DNA of 32,796 nt from contig JADJNA010000029.1 of the NCBI GenBank assembly GCA_016709305.1, positions 1 to 32,796 on the forward strand, given 5' to 3'. Shown piece by piece: positions 1 through 7,291 of this stretch (positions within the stretch are counted from its first letter, which is position 1; each line of letters begins with the position of its first letter). The position numbers were made by a program, and so were the translations under genes. The stretch is from Candidatus Villigracilis saccharophilus (GTDB taxonomy: Bacteria; Chloroflexota; Anaerolineae; Anaerolineales; Villigracilaceae). The notes beneath the pieces are model-generated. The model ran no database searches, had not been told where the DNA came from, and saw only the letters and a list, made by a program, of their open reading frames with translations.

Positions 1-680
1 AATACTTGTGTCGGCGAGCCAAATGCGATCAAACGGTGATTGATCAGGAGAACAAGGTCAAAACGCGAAGCCGCCAAATTTAGATCGTGTGTGGAAATAA
101 TTGTGGTTACCTGCTGTTTGCGCAGGTGATCAAGCAGCCCAAAAGTGACTTCCTGCGTGGTGGCGTCAATACCGGTGAAAGGCTCATCCATTAAGAGAAT
201 GTGCGGTTCCTGGGCTAATGCGCGCGCCAAAAATGCGCGCTGCTGCTGCCCGCCCGATAGTTGTCCAATGGACAACTCCGCCAGATCAGCGATCCCCATT
301 TGTTCGATACTCCTGCGGACGATCTGTCTGTCCATTTTGGACGGGCGGCTCCACCAGCCGATCTGACCGAAGCGTCCCATCATCACCACATCACTCACCG
401 TCACAGGAAATCGCCAATCCACATCTTCACGTTGAGGTACATAGGCGACACAATCTTTATGCGTACCAAGCGTTTGACCGTGGATAAGGATTCGTCCGCT
501 CTTCAGCGGCAGGATGCCGACCAGCGCTTTGAACAGGGTGGATTTTCCAGCGCCGTTCGGGCCGACAACAGCCACGCGCGCGCCATGCGGCACCTGAAAA
601 CTCAGGTCGTGGATCACGATCTTATCGCCGTAGCCAATGCTGGCGTTTTCAATTTCAAGTCGATGAGGTGTGTGTGTCAT
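1..680 (-). CDS. znuC: Zinc/manganese-type ABC transporter ATP-binding protein (3' end outside window)
   Basis: This is the ATPase of a metal-uptake ABC importer and would power import of the ion captured by the binding lipoprotein encoded just upstream on the same strand. Translated from the ATG at 680 it reads MTHTPHRLEIENASIGYGD. It shows Walker A (GPNGAGKST), the signature LSGGQQQR, Walker B (ILLMDEP) and the H-loop STHD, in the normal order. The frame is open to base 1, so the C-terminus (roughly 20-30 residues by family length) and probably the permease gene lie outside the window. It follows the binding-protein stop by 54 bp, and the order regulator, binding protein, ATPase is typical of znu/troA-type operons. 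The zinc assignment rests on the neighbours; the ATPase alone cannot separate zinc from manganese or iron. Confidence 0.9.
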   Translation of the reverse strand, partial: MTHTPHRLEIENASIGYGDKIVIHDLSFQVPHGARVAVVGPNGAGKSTLFKALVGILPLKSGRILIHGQTLGTHKDCVAYVPQREDVDWRFPVTVSDVVMMGRFGQIGWWSRPSKMDRQIVRRSIEQMGIADLAELSIGQLSGGQQQRAFLARALAQEPHILLMDEPFTGIDATTQEVTFGLLDHLRKQQVTTIISTHDLNLAASRFDLVLLINHRLIAFGSPTQV

Positions 681-734
681 GGGATTTACGATTTTTGATT
701 TTCGATTGAATGACGAGCCTGGATCTTTCCAATC

Positions 735-1640
735 TTACTTCAAAGCCTCCACGATTTGATCAACATTGTGTTTCATCATGTCAATATAGGTCGCGGCGGG
801 CGAGCCGACAGTGAGCGACTCAAGATGCAGGTTGTCAACAACTTTAACATTGGTCTCTTCGGCGATTTGATGCGCAAGGTCAGGGTTTTCAACTTCGCCA
901 AGAAAGATCGCGGGCGCGTCCGCGGATTTTATCTGTTCGATCAACGCGGCCAATTCTCTGGCAGAAGTTCCTGCGTCCGTGCTCAGGCTGGGGATGATCG
1001 CACCGACAACTTCAAACCCATACCGCTCGGCAAAGTATCCAACTGCCTCGTGATTGGTCACCAGTAAACGACGTTCAGTCGGGATGCTGTTCACCTGTTC
1101 GATGATCCATGCGTCAAGTTCCTTGAGCTGTGTAATATATGCTTCCGCGTTGGCTGTGTATATTCCCGAACCTTCTGCATCGACCTGGATCAATCCATCT
1201 CGGATATTTTCGACATAGGTGATGACAAGGATCGGATTCAGCCACATATGCGGGTCGACTCCATGTTCGTTCCCCGCATCTTCTCTTGGACTGAGACCGG
1301 TTGTGGCCTCAATGATCACTCTCTCCCCTCCGGCATTTTCGAGTAACGGTTCAATGAAGTGCTCATACTCCAAGCCATTTAAGATCAATAAATCACTTTC
1401 GGCGATCTTCGCAACATCTGCGGGTGCGGCCTGATACGCATGCGGATCTGCGCCAACTGGCAGCACGGAATCCACCTGTGCGCGGGAGCCTGCGATATTC
1501 TGAGTGATATCTGCCAGGAAGGTGGTTGAGGCGAGAACTCTCAAGGTGTTGTCATTACTTTTTAGGGGTTGGTCCGCAGGCAGTTAAGAGAAGAACCGTT
1601 AGGGTGGTTAATCCAATAATGGAATTGAAAATCTTTTTCA
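735..1640 (-). CDS. znuA: Zinc-type metal-binding lipoprotein of an ABC importer, one frameshift
   Basis: Cluster A-I (TroA/ZnuA/PsaA) solute-binding lipoprotein that captures a divalent metal outside the membrane. The gene should start at the ATG at 1638-1640, giving a lipoprotein signal (MKKIFNSIIGLTTLT, then LLLTAC with the lipobox Cys at 22). A run of five A on the coding strand (1559-1563) then throws the frame into a stop. With four A the signal joins the mature domain exactly (TPKSNDNTLRVLAS). In the repaired protein the four metal ligands fall at His67 (DPHAY), His131 (DPHMWLNP), His197 (TNHEAVGYF) and Asp269 (VVDNLH), close to TroA His68/His133/His199/Asp279. A third His, rather than the Glu of PsaA, points to zinc. 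There is no long His-rich loop. The fur/zur gene lies 43 bp upstream. The frameshift is probably a consensus error; otherwise the protein would lose its export signal. Confidence 0.88.
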
Positions 1641-1657
1641 TTTGAAATCCTGTATTT

Positions 1658-1681
1658 CTCTCCCCAATGGATGGGGGAGAG
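1658..1681 (-). other. Small hairpin between zur-like and znuA-like genes
   Basis: An 8-bp perfect stem, CTCTCCCC at 1658-1665 with GGGGAGAG at 1674-1681, encloses an 8-nt loop. It sits in the 43-bp spacer between the regulator and the binding-protein gene. No T-tract follows on either strand, so it is not a classical terminator. An mRNA processing or partial attenuation element is possible but unproven. Confidence 0.35.
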
Positions 1682-1683
1682 GG

Positions 1684-2106
1684 TTAGATCGTGCGGCAAT
1701 TTGTGCACAAGCCGAAAAGTTGCAGCCAGTGCTCGTTGATCTGATAGCCTGTCTTTTGGGCGATCGCCTTTGTCAATCTGTCCAGGTCATCACCCTCGAA
1801 GAATTCGACTTGACCGCAGTTTTGGCAAAGTAATAAATGTTGGTGTCCATGACCGGCTGCGATAAAAGCCTGACATCCCATCGGCTGATGTACGCGTTGA
1901 ATGAGATGCAGCTCTTCAAGTTTTTCGAGTGTGCGATACACGGTGACCAATCCAAGGGCGCGGTATTTCCTGCGCGCCCTATCATAGACTTCCACAGGTG
2001 TGAGCGCGCGCATGGACTTTTCGACAGTCTCGACCACTGCGCGGCGCGCTTCAGTGAGGCGATACCCATTCTCGTGTAATTGTGTCAACCATAACTCAGC
2101 GGTCAT
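1684..2106 (-). CDS. Fur family metalloregulator, probably zinc-responsive (Zur-like)
   Basis: A 140-residue Fur-superfamily repressor. The N-terminal winged helix (about 1-80) contains YRLTEARRAVVETV and the recognition-helix region LGLVTVYRTLEKL. The C-terminal dimerisation domain has a His-rich stretch (AAGHGHQHLLLC) and two structural zinc-binding pairs, CQNC and CTNC. Length and layout are normal for the family. It is first in the operon with the binding protein and ATPase, so it most likely represses metal uptake when metal is plentiful. A consensus-like promoter and a perfect TGAAAATCATTTTCA inverted repeat lie just upstream, suggesting autoregulation. Zur is preferred over Fur or Mur because the neighbouring binding protein has zinc-type ligands; this is inference. 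Confidence 0.9.
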   Translation of the reverse strand: MTAELWLTQLHENGYRLTEARRAVVETVEKSMRALTPVEVYDRARRKYRALGLVTVYRTLEKLEELHLIQRVHQPMGCQAFIAAGHGHQHLLLCQNCGQVEFFEGDDLDRLTKAIAQKTGYQINEHWLQLFGLCTNCRTI

Positions 2107-2124
2107 ATAGGCCCTTTTTGTAAA

Positions 2125-2139
2125 TGAAAATCATTTTCA
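2125..2139 (-). promoter_or_regulatory. Fur/Zur-type operator
   Basis: TGAAAATCATTTTCA is a perfect 7-1-7 inverted repeat that closely resembles the core of Fur-box/Zur-box operators. It starts 3 nt downstream of the -10 box of the regulator promoter and ends 18 nt before the regulator ATG, so a bound repressor would cover the transcription start. Confidence 0.75.
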
Positions 2140-2142
2140 ATA

Positions 2143-2171
2143 AGTATAAATCAGAGAATGCATGGAGTCAA
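2143..2171 (-). promoter_or_regulatory. Sigma-70-like promoter of the metal-uptake operon
   Basis: On the minus strand TTGACT (2166-2171) and TATACT (2143-2148) are separated by exactly 17 bp, both near consensus. The promoter reads toward the Fur-family gene at 2106, and the inverted-repeat operator begins 3 nt beyond the -10 box. The -35 box overlaps one arm of the long inverted repeat at 2169-2226. Confidence 0.7.
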
Positions 2172-2226
2172 CCTGTGGAATCAAAAAAGTCCATCCTATG
2201 ATGAACTTTTTTGATTCCACAGGTTG
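2169..2226. repeat. Perfect 22-bp inverted repeat (hairpin)
   Basis: Bases 2169-2190 and 2205-2226 are perfect reverse complements, 22 of 22, separated by 14 nt. Each arm contains an A6 or T6 run near the loop rather than outside the stem. It lies between the end of the rhodanese/small-protein operon and the promoter of the Fur operon, so it may terminate the upstream minus-strand transcript. The T-run inside the stem is atypical, and a small mobile palindromic element is the alternative. Confidence 0.7.
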
Positions 2227-2255
2227 TTGCGAGGTAATTCCCTATCTAGGCAAGT

Positions 2256-2432
2256 TTATTCGCGCCAGCGCAGGGTGTGATATATCGCAGATCCGATCAT
2301 CAGCAGTCCGATGATGATGCCTGTGATCCTGCCGATCGGTTTTCGTTTTTCTTCGGGCTGTCCAAGCTGGCTGGCACTAACCTTTGCTCCCACAGCCGCG
2401 ACAGCGGGAATATTTGCGCAGATGATACACAT
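2256..2432 (-). CDS. Small CxxC membrane protein of unknown function
   Basis: A 58-residue protein starting at the ATG at 2430-2432, preceded at good spacing by AAAGGAG in the 14-bp gap after the rhodanese stop. It begins MCIICANIP, a Cys-x-x-Cys at the extreme N-terminus, then a small-residue helix (AVAAVGAKVSA), a charged linker, and one hydrophobic segment (GIIIGLLMIGSAIYHTL) near the C-terminus. Tight coupling to a membrane-anchored rhodanese suggests a role with sulfur or thiol chemistry. I do not recognise the family. The reading frame continues upstream through the rhodanese gene, but that part is a shadow. Confidence 0.7.
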   Translation of the reverse strand: MCIICANIPAVAAVGAKVSASQLGQPEEKRKPIGRITGIIIGLLMIGSAIYHTLRWRE

Positions 2433-2446
2433 GCTGGGTCTCCTTT

Positions 2447-2911
2447 TTATTGCGCGGGTGCGCCTTCCACAGGAAAGCCTTTGGCGTACCAGTCCTTCAT
2501 GCCGCCGGCCATGCTGGTGGCATTGAAGCCCGCCGCAAGCAGGATGTCGCGTCCCTCCTGGCTGCGGTTGCCAGAGCGGCAAACCACTAGAACTTCCTTG
2601 TCTTTTGGCAATTCGTTCAGGCGTGCCTGTAATTGATCCAGCGGAATGAGTGTGGCCATTGGCGCGTGATATTCGTCCCACTCCTCCTGCGTACGCACAT
2701 CCAGCATGAAGGCGCCATCCTGAACCATTTGGTAGGCAGCATCTGCGTTTACTTCGGCTGAAAGAGTTGCGGTCGTGCCGCCCCCGCCCTGCGCGATCAA
2801 AAAGATGACAAGGATGATGAATGCCACCAATCCAAGCTGCACGGCGGGCCGGCGAAGATATGCGGAGAACCCGCTGCGGGTATTGATGTTTCTATTTTTT
2901 CTTCGAGACAT
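2447..2911 (-). CDS. Membrane-anchored rhodanese-like protein
   Basis: A 154-residue protein with a basic N-terminus (MSRRKNRN), one membrane span at about residues 24-40 (LGLVAFIILVIFLIAQ), a Gly-rich linker and one rhodanese domain (about 50-154). The active-site loop CRSGNRS carries the catalytic Cys at 111, and the preceding LDVRTQEEWDEYH motif is the usual rhodanese entry motif. The domain is expected on the outer face of the membrane and would transfer or accept sulfane sulfur, or act as a redox or binding module. It is followed 14 bp later by the small CxxC protein, so the two are probably co-transcribed. Substrate and partner are unknown. Confidence 0.9.
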   Translation of the reverse strand: MSRRKNRNINTRSGFSAYLRRPAVQLGLVAFIILVIFLIAQGGGGTTATLSAEVNADAAYQMVQDGAFMLDVRTQEEWDEYHAPMATLIPLDQLQARLNELPKDKEVLVVCRSGNRSQEGRDILLAAGFNATSMAGGMKDWYAKGFPVEGAPAQ

Positions 2912-2951
2912 AGTTCCTCACATTATTATATTTCCTGTAATAAACAAAATA

Positions 2952-2961
2952 TGTGATCACA
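2952..2961. promoter_or_regulatory. TGTGATCACA palindrome upstream of the rhodanese gene
   Basis: A perfect 10-bp palindrome 40 bp upstream of the rhodanese ATG, in an AT-rich intergenic stretch. It resembles abutted CRP/FNR half-sites without the usual 6-bp spacer, so it is only a candidate operator. Confidence 0.25.
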
Positions 2962-3023
2962 GGTTTTCAAGCTATTGCAAATGAATAAATGCGATGTGGT
3001 TCGTCGTCCCCGCCGCAGATTCC

Positions 3024-3437
3024 CTAAAGTGAATCAATGGCGGTTTGTTTATCTGTATAGATATCGAAGAACGTCAGAAAACCGACCATTTCCAAAACAC
3101 TGATGATCTCCGGGCGCGGATTAAGCAGCTTTAAATTTGTTTGCGGAGCGCTGCTGCTGCGGGGATGGCTCATGGATTTCAGCGTCGACCAACCCTGTTC
3201 AAGGTCAGGCAGCGCTTCACCGCGGATCATCAAAGCGATCGTATTCAAAGAAACCAAGCCTGCGCTGGAGATATATTTCAGTTCGGCAAGATCCAACAAT
3301 AAATGTTTTGAGCCAGCCTCAAAAACTTCACGCGCCTTCTGGATCAAACTTTGATACGACTGGCCATCCAAATGGCCGGCAAGGCTGATGATCGTAACGG
3401 GCACGCGACCTTCTTCCTGTGTAACAGTAATTTCCAT
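3024..3437 (-). CDS. STAS-domain anti-sigma factor antagonist-like protein
   Basis: A 137-residue single-domain STAS protein of the SpoIIAA/RsbV type. The conserved core HLLLDLAELKYISSAGL holds the Ser (57 or 58) at the position phosphorylated in this family. Such proteins bind a partner anti-sigma kinase and release a sigma factor when dephosphorylated. No kinase or sigma gene is adjacent, so the partner must be elsewhere. A segment after the core (about residues 75-105, rich in Ser/Pro/Asn) makes it longer than the usual 100-115 residues. The gene starts 30 bp after the exonuclease stop and is probably co-transcribed with it. Confidence 0.85.
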   Translation of the reverse strand: MEITVTQEEGRVPVTIISLAGHLDGQSYQSLIQKAREVFEAGSKHLLLDLAELKYISSAGLVSLNTIALMIRGEALPDLEQGWSTLKSMSHPRSSSAPQTNLKLLNPRPEIISVLEMVGFLTFFDIYTDKQTAIDSL

Positions 3438-3467
3438 TTGTATGCTCCTTTGTGAGATTGATTCCGA

Positions 3468-4688
3468 TTATACGCCTGCTTTGCGCTCAAGGCGCGCCAG
3501 GCGGTGATCGATCTCGGTCAGCCAATGTTTTCTAATGTATGCCGGCAGGTCGGCATGTTCAACTTCCATGCGCGCCGATTTCGCCCACTGGATCGCTGTC
3601 TTGGCGTTGCGCAGTTTATGTTCATAATATTTTGCCAGCTCAATATGAGCATAGATGTGACCTTTCTGCGCCGCCTCTTCCCACAATTTCAATGCCCGGC
3701 TCACATCCCCGCGTTTTTTTTGCAGGATGGACAAACGCTTCACCGCCACGCCGAAATCTGACTCGGTCAACCCGATCTCGAGTCCACGCTCGAAGAGACG
3801 GGCGGCTTCATCCCAGTGGCCTAGGTCTTCATATAATTTTCCGAGCGCAACGAAATCGAGTCCATGCTCCACGCGGCCGCTGTATGGGTCAGCGAGTAAC
3901 TCACTGACATGGCTGAGCAGCGCGGCCATCGCGACCACATCCATCGCATTGTGGTAGAACACGCCGCCTAACGGACGCGCATCGCCGCTGCGCAGGTAAT
4001 CAAAATACAGCCAGGGGATTTCATAGCCCGGCACTTCATCGGATGTGCGTGTAAAACCAAGCACATGTTCTTCGAGATATTTCAACGCGCGCGATGGGAG
4101 TCTGTCACGCCATAAACGCCGCGCAAGCGGAAGCAGGTCAATGTGGGCATAATTTTTAAATGGAGCAGGGATCCGGTGCAGTGAATAGCGTGTGGCCAGC
4201 AAGGGCACGTCGAAAGATTTTCCGTTGAACGTGACCAGTCCTTCGCATGGCCCGAGGAAGTTGATCAAGGCTTCGAGCATGGCTGGCTCTTCAGACGGAT
4301 CTCGCAAAAAGAATTGCTGCAAGGTGAATTTGCCGTTCACAAAGCGCGCCGCGCCGACCAGAAAGGCATACGTGCCTGTTCCGCCGGCCATGCCGGAAGT
4401 TTCTGTATCGAGAAATGCGAATTTATGGATCGGCAGGTCCGCGATGCGCGGGTCGTTTGCCCATTGAGATATTAATGACAGCGGGAATGTAGAGAGATGC
4501 GATACCGTCCCGTGCAGGTAGCCTTCATCAAATATCTGTTCGGAGACGAACGCCTCTCCGCGCGGGGTGGAGAGAAAACTCCCAGCCACGACAGTGTCTA
4601 TTGTGTGGCGAACAGGTTGAGGCGGCGCGAGATGCGAAGTGCCCGTCTTCACGCCGAGTGACTTGAGCTTATCTGATAGGGAAGGCAT
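3468..4688 (-). CDS. YprB-like RNase H-fold exonuclease with C-terminal TPR repeats
   Basis: A 406-residue protein. The central domain (about 88-260) is a DnaQ/RNase H-like 3'-5' exonuclease of the RNase_H_2 (YprB) type: the first acidic motif FLDTETSG places Asp94 and Glu96 as metal ligands, GLVTFNGKSFDVPLLATR is motif II, and YHNAMDVVAM holds the terminal His/Asp motif. The C-terminal third (about 275-400) has helical TPR-like repeats (YEDLGHWDEAARLFERGLE; RALKLWEEAAQKGHIYAH), a known companion of this domain. It likely acts on RNA or DNA ends in the cytoplasm. Exact substrate is unknown. The gene is divergent from the sugar symporter at 4881. Confidence 0.85.
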   Translation of the reverse strand: MPSLSDKLKSLGVKTGTSHLAPPQPVRHTIDTVVAGSFLSTPRGEAFVSEQIFDEGYLHGTVSHLSTFPLSLISQWANDPRIADLPIHKFAFLDTETSGMAGGTGTYAFLVGAARFVNGKFTLQQFFLRDPSEEPAMLEALINFLGPCEGLVTFNGKSFDVPLLATRYSLHRIPAPFKNYAHIDLLPLARRLWRDRLPSRALKYLEEHVLGFTRTSDEVPGYEIPWLYFDYLRSGDARPLGGVFYHNAMDVVAMAALLSHVSELLADPYSGRVEHGLDFVALGKLYEDLGHWDEAARLFERGLEIGLTESDFGVAVKRLSILQKKRGDVSRALKLWEEAAQKGHIYAHIELAKYYEHKLRNAKTAIQWAKSARMEVEHADLPAYIRKHWLTEIDHRLARLERKAGV

Positions 4689-4880
4689 GAGGGTATTTTA
4701 TCTCATATAAATAATGTCGCGGGGGGGCGTTTTTTTGGGGGCCGCCGCCGCGGGCGCACGTGTTGCAGTGCAGGTGAGCAGCCTCCTGATGAATAATTCG
4801 AGATTGCTTCGGGGAGATCGCTATCGCAAGGCATATTCCGTGCTACACTTGCGCGAATTATTGATAGAGAAATTATAGGT
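4689..4880. other. Divergent intergenic region with homopolymer cluster
   Basis: This 192-bp gap separates the divergent exonuclease and symporter genes and must hold both promoters, but I see no convincing -35/-10 pair. A cluster of homopolymers (G7, T7, G5 within about 30 bp at 4710-4741) followed by a GC-rich stretch is the only notable structure. Confidence 0.4.
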
Positions 4881-6299
4881 ATGTCAAAAAAACTTCCATT
4901 TTGGTTAAAACTTTTATACGGTTCCGGTGACTGGGGATTATCGAGCATCGGTATGATGCGTTCCATTTTTTACGCGCTATATCTCACAGACGTGGTGGGC
5001 ATTGAGCCGCGCCTCGCGTCCATTGGTGCGCTGGTCGGTATTGTCTGGGATGCGATCAACGATCCCATTATCGGCGTGATCAGCGACCGGATGCAAACGC
5101 GCTGGGGACGGAGGCGGCCCTTCCTTTTGTGGTTCGCATTTCCCTTTGGATTAAGTTTTGTGATTCTGTGGTCCGCGCCCAATTGGGAGAGTCAGATCGC
5201 TTTGCTGACCTATGTGACGCTGGCTTTTATGATCTCGGACACATTGACGACGCTTGTGGCTGTGCCGTATCTTTCCTTAACCCCCGAACTGACTCAGGAC
5301 TACGATGAGCGCACCTCGCTTTCCAGTTTTCGCACGGTCTTCCAATTGCTGGCCGCGATGACCGTTGTGATCACCGCGCCCATGATCGTGGACAAGGTGA
5401 TTGAAATGGGCGGTTCGCAGCAGCAGGGATTCATGCTGGCGGGTGCGGTCTTTGGCGGTTTAGGGTCGCTTCCGCTTTTTCTGATCGGCTGGTTCGTGCG
5501 TGAAAGGTTTGCGCCGGAAGAACTGCCCGAGGCATTGCCATTCCGTGAGACGTTACGGGTTGCATGGCAGAATATTCCTTTTCGATATGCGGCGGGAATT
5601 TACATGTTCAACTGGTCTGCAGTGGATATGATCGCGATCACCTTCCCATACTTCCTTTTGTATTGGGTGGCAAAAGGGAATCTGCTGGCGAAGATCAATA
5701 TCCTTGGCATTGACCTTGCGCTTGAGTCGGCCTTTTTTGGCGTTCTGATGTTTGTGTGTATTCTATGCGTCCCCTTCTGGTTGTGGCTGGCGCGTACACG
5801 GAATAAACGGGAAGCTTATATTCTTGGAATGATCTTCTGGATCATTATTCAAAGCCTGATATTTACCATTCCGCAGGGCAATACCACCTACCTGTTGATC
5901 CTCGCGGCTTTGGCTGGGGTGGGTGTTTCAGCCGCTTATATATTGCCCGATTCCATTTTGCCAGATGTGATCGAATGGGATGAACTGCGCACACGCCGCC
6001 GGCAGGAGGGAGTCTACTACGGCATCCGCACGCTGATCCGCAAGTTGACCGGTGCGCTGATCATTTTCCTGACCCTGCAAATGCTTGGCTGGTCCGGCTA
6101 TCAAAGCCCGCCGGATGGAGTCATCCAGTTCACCCAGCCTGATTCCGCGTTGACCGCCATTCGCTTGATGGTTTCTTTCTTAGGGGTCATTATTTTGGCA
6201 GGCACGATCGTGCTGGCATGGTCGTATCCTCTCTCGCGTGAGAAGTATGCGCGCATACAAAAGTTGTTGATCCGGCGCAGGGAAAAAAACGCAAAATAA
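4881..6299 (+). CDS. GPH-family (MelB-like) cation:sugar symporter
   Basis: A 472-residue, 12-helix transporter of the glycoside-pentoside-hexuronide family in the major facilitator superfamily. Helix I carries GSGDWG (Asp17), and helix II carries VWDAINDPIIG, whose Asp57 and Asp61 match the MelB cation-site residues Asp55/Asp59. The cytoplasmic loop SDRMQTRWGRRRPFLLW is the family's motif A. Later helices include a second-half loop (LPDVIEWDELRTRRRQEGVYYG) typical of GPH members. It probably imports a sugar or glycoside with Na+ or H+ in the inner membrane. No glycosidase is adjacent, so the substrate cannot be guessed. It converges on the acetyltransferase, with 7 bp between stops. Confidence 0.9.
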   Translation: MSKKLPFWLKLLYGSGDWGLSSIGMMRSIFYALYLTDVVGIEPRLASIGALVGIVWDAINDPIIGVISDRMQTRWGRRRPFLLWFAFPFGLSFVILWSAPNWESQIALLTYVTLAFMISDTLTTLVAVPYLSLTPELTQDYDERTSLSSFRTVFQLLAAMTVVITAPMIVDKVIEMGGSQQQGFMLAGAVFGGLGSLPLFLIGWFVRERFAPEELPEALPFRETLRVAWQNIPFRYAAGIYMFNWSAVDMIAITFPYFLLYWVAKGNLLAKINILGIDLALESAFFGVLMFVCILCVPFWLWLARTRNKREAYILGMIFWIIIQSLIFTIPQGNTTYLLILAALAGVGVSAAYILPDSILPDVIEWDELRTRRRQEGVYYGIRTLIRKLTGALIIFLTLQMLGWSGYQSPPDGVIQFTQPDSALTAIRLMVSFLGVIILAGTIVLAWSYPLSREKYARIQKLLIRRREKNAK

Positions 6300-6306
6300 A
6301 TATGCG

Positions 6307-7251
6307 TCATTCAAGGTTCTTCTTCAAGACGAAACTTCCCGAAAATTCAACGTAACCGAATTTGCGGTCAATGGCGAGCATGGGATGATTCATGGTGTTG
6401 TGATCGGTATGAACCATGTTTACCTTCAAGACATCCCGCGCGTAGCGCAGGGCCAGCACCTTCACTGCCTGCGCAAGTTTTCGTCCGCGATAGCGCCCGT
6501 CCACACCGGTGTGCAGGTTATAGGCGTGGTCCCCGTAACGGGTAATTGCGCTCAGCGCTGCCCAATCACCGCTGACTGAGTCAATCACAATCATCTGTCC
6601 GCCCGGTTTATACCAATCCGTTTGACATACTCTTTTCTGAAAATCTTCAAACGAATCCCAGTTATGTTCGCCGTCATGGCCGGGCGTGTCAAGATCCGTT
6701 TTATCATTCAGGGCATACAGCTTGCGCTGGGCTTCCTCCGTGTTTCCCAGTTCCTGCATGGAAGTAAATATGAATCCCTCCTGCTTAAGCCTGTCTATGA
6801 CTGCTTCATAAGGACCGTCATCGAAAGTATCCAGGTTTAATCTCATCTGAATGAGATGCCATTTTTCGCTGAAGCCGCAGTGTTCCGAGAATGCCCGGCT
6901 GTCTAAATTTGTGTCGGGAAAACTGACCTGCAGTTTCTTGATCTGAGCCTCTCGGGCAGACCGCTCCAAATCTTCATATAAGCGGGTTCCCACGCCTTGT
7001 CTGCGCTTTTCTGATTTAACGAAAAGATCAACATTCGTTAAATCTGCGCTTCTGCGCTGTGCCCAATAGAATCCAAGCAGTTCTCCTTCTGGACCTTCAG
7101 CGACTCTTTGGATGATCTGTTCCCGCCGCTTTTCATAATAGTCAATTAGGTACTGTTCCGATAACGTATTATTTTCGAGGATGGAGTACCACTCCGCGAG
7201 TTGACCGAAATCCCGTTCCGGCTCGGCCGGGCGTATCTGTATGTTTTTCAT
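6307..7251 (-). CDS. Tandem GNAT-domain N-acetyltransferase
   Basis: A 314-residue protein with two GNAT acetyltransferase domains. In the N-terminal half (about 1-145) the acetyl-CoA pyrophosphate loop is RRQGVG, followed by LYEDLERSAR and the C-terminal strand region SRAFSEHCGF. In the second half (about 150-314) the loop is YRGRKLA, followed by AQAVKVLALRYAR and NHPMLAIDRKFGY. The layout resembles mycothiol synthase and related double-GNAT enzymes that acetylate amines. No mycothiol genes are nearby, so the acceptor is unknown. Confidence 0.85.
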   Translation of the reverse strand: MKNIQIRPAEPERDFGQLAEWYSILENNTLSEQYLIDYYEKRREQIIQRVAEGPEGELLGFYWAQRRSADLTNVDLFVKSEKRRQGVGTRLYEDLERSAREAQIKKLQVSFPDTNLDSRAFSEHCGFSEKWHLIQMRLNLDTFDDGPYEAVIDRLKQEGFIFTSMQELGNTEEAQRKLYALNDKTDLDTPGHDGEHNWDSFEDFQKRVCQTDWYKPGGQMIVIDSVSGDWAALSAITRYGDHAYNLHTGVDGRYRGRKLAQAVKVLALRYARDVLKVNMVHTDHNTMNHPMLAIDRKFGYVEFSGSFVLKKNLE

Positions 7252-7291
7252 GAAATTCTTTTATCCATTAATGACGTTGCGTAACCAGAGT

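Noticed and set aside
261..698. Plus-strand open frame of 145 codons
   Set aside because: It is the complement of the ABC ATPase, whose Walker, signature and H-loop motifs are all clear on the minus strand.
2433..2681. Longer version of the small CxxC protein reading through the rhodanese gene
   Set aside because: That part is out of frame with the well-supported rhodanese and has no recognisable motif.
4710..4760. G-quadruplex or terminator between the divergent genes
   Set aside because: The G-runs are only two of sufficient length and there is no stem; homopolymer miscalls are equally likely.
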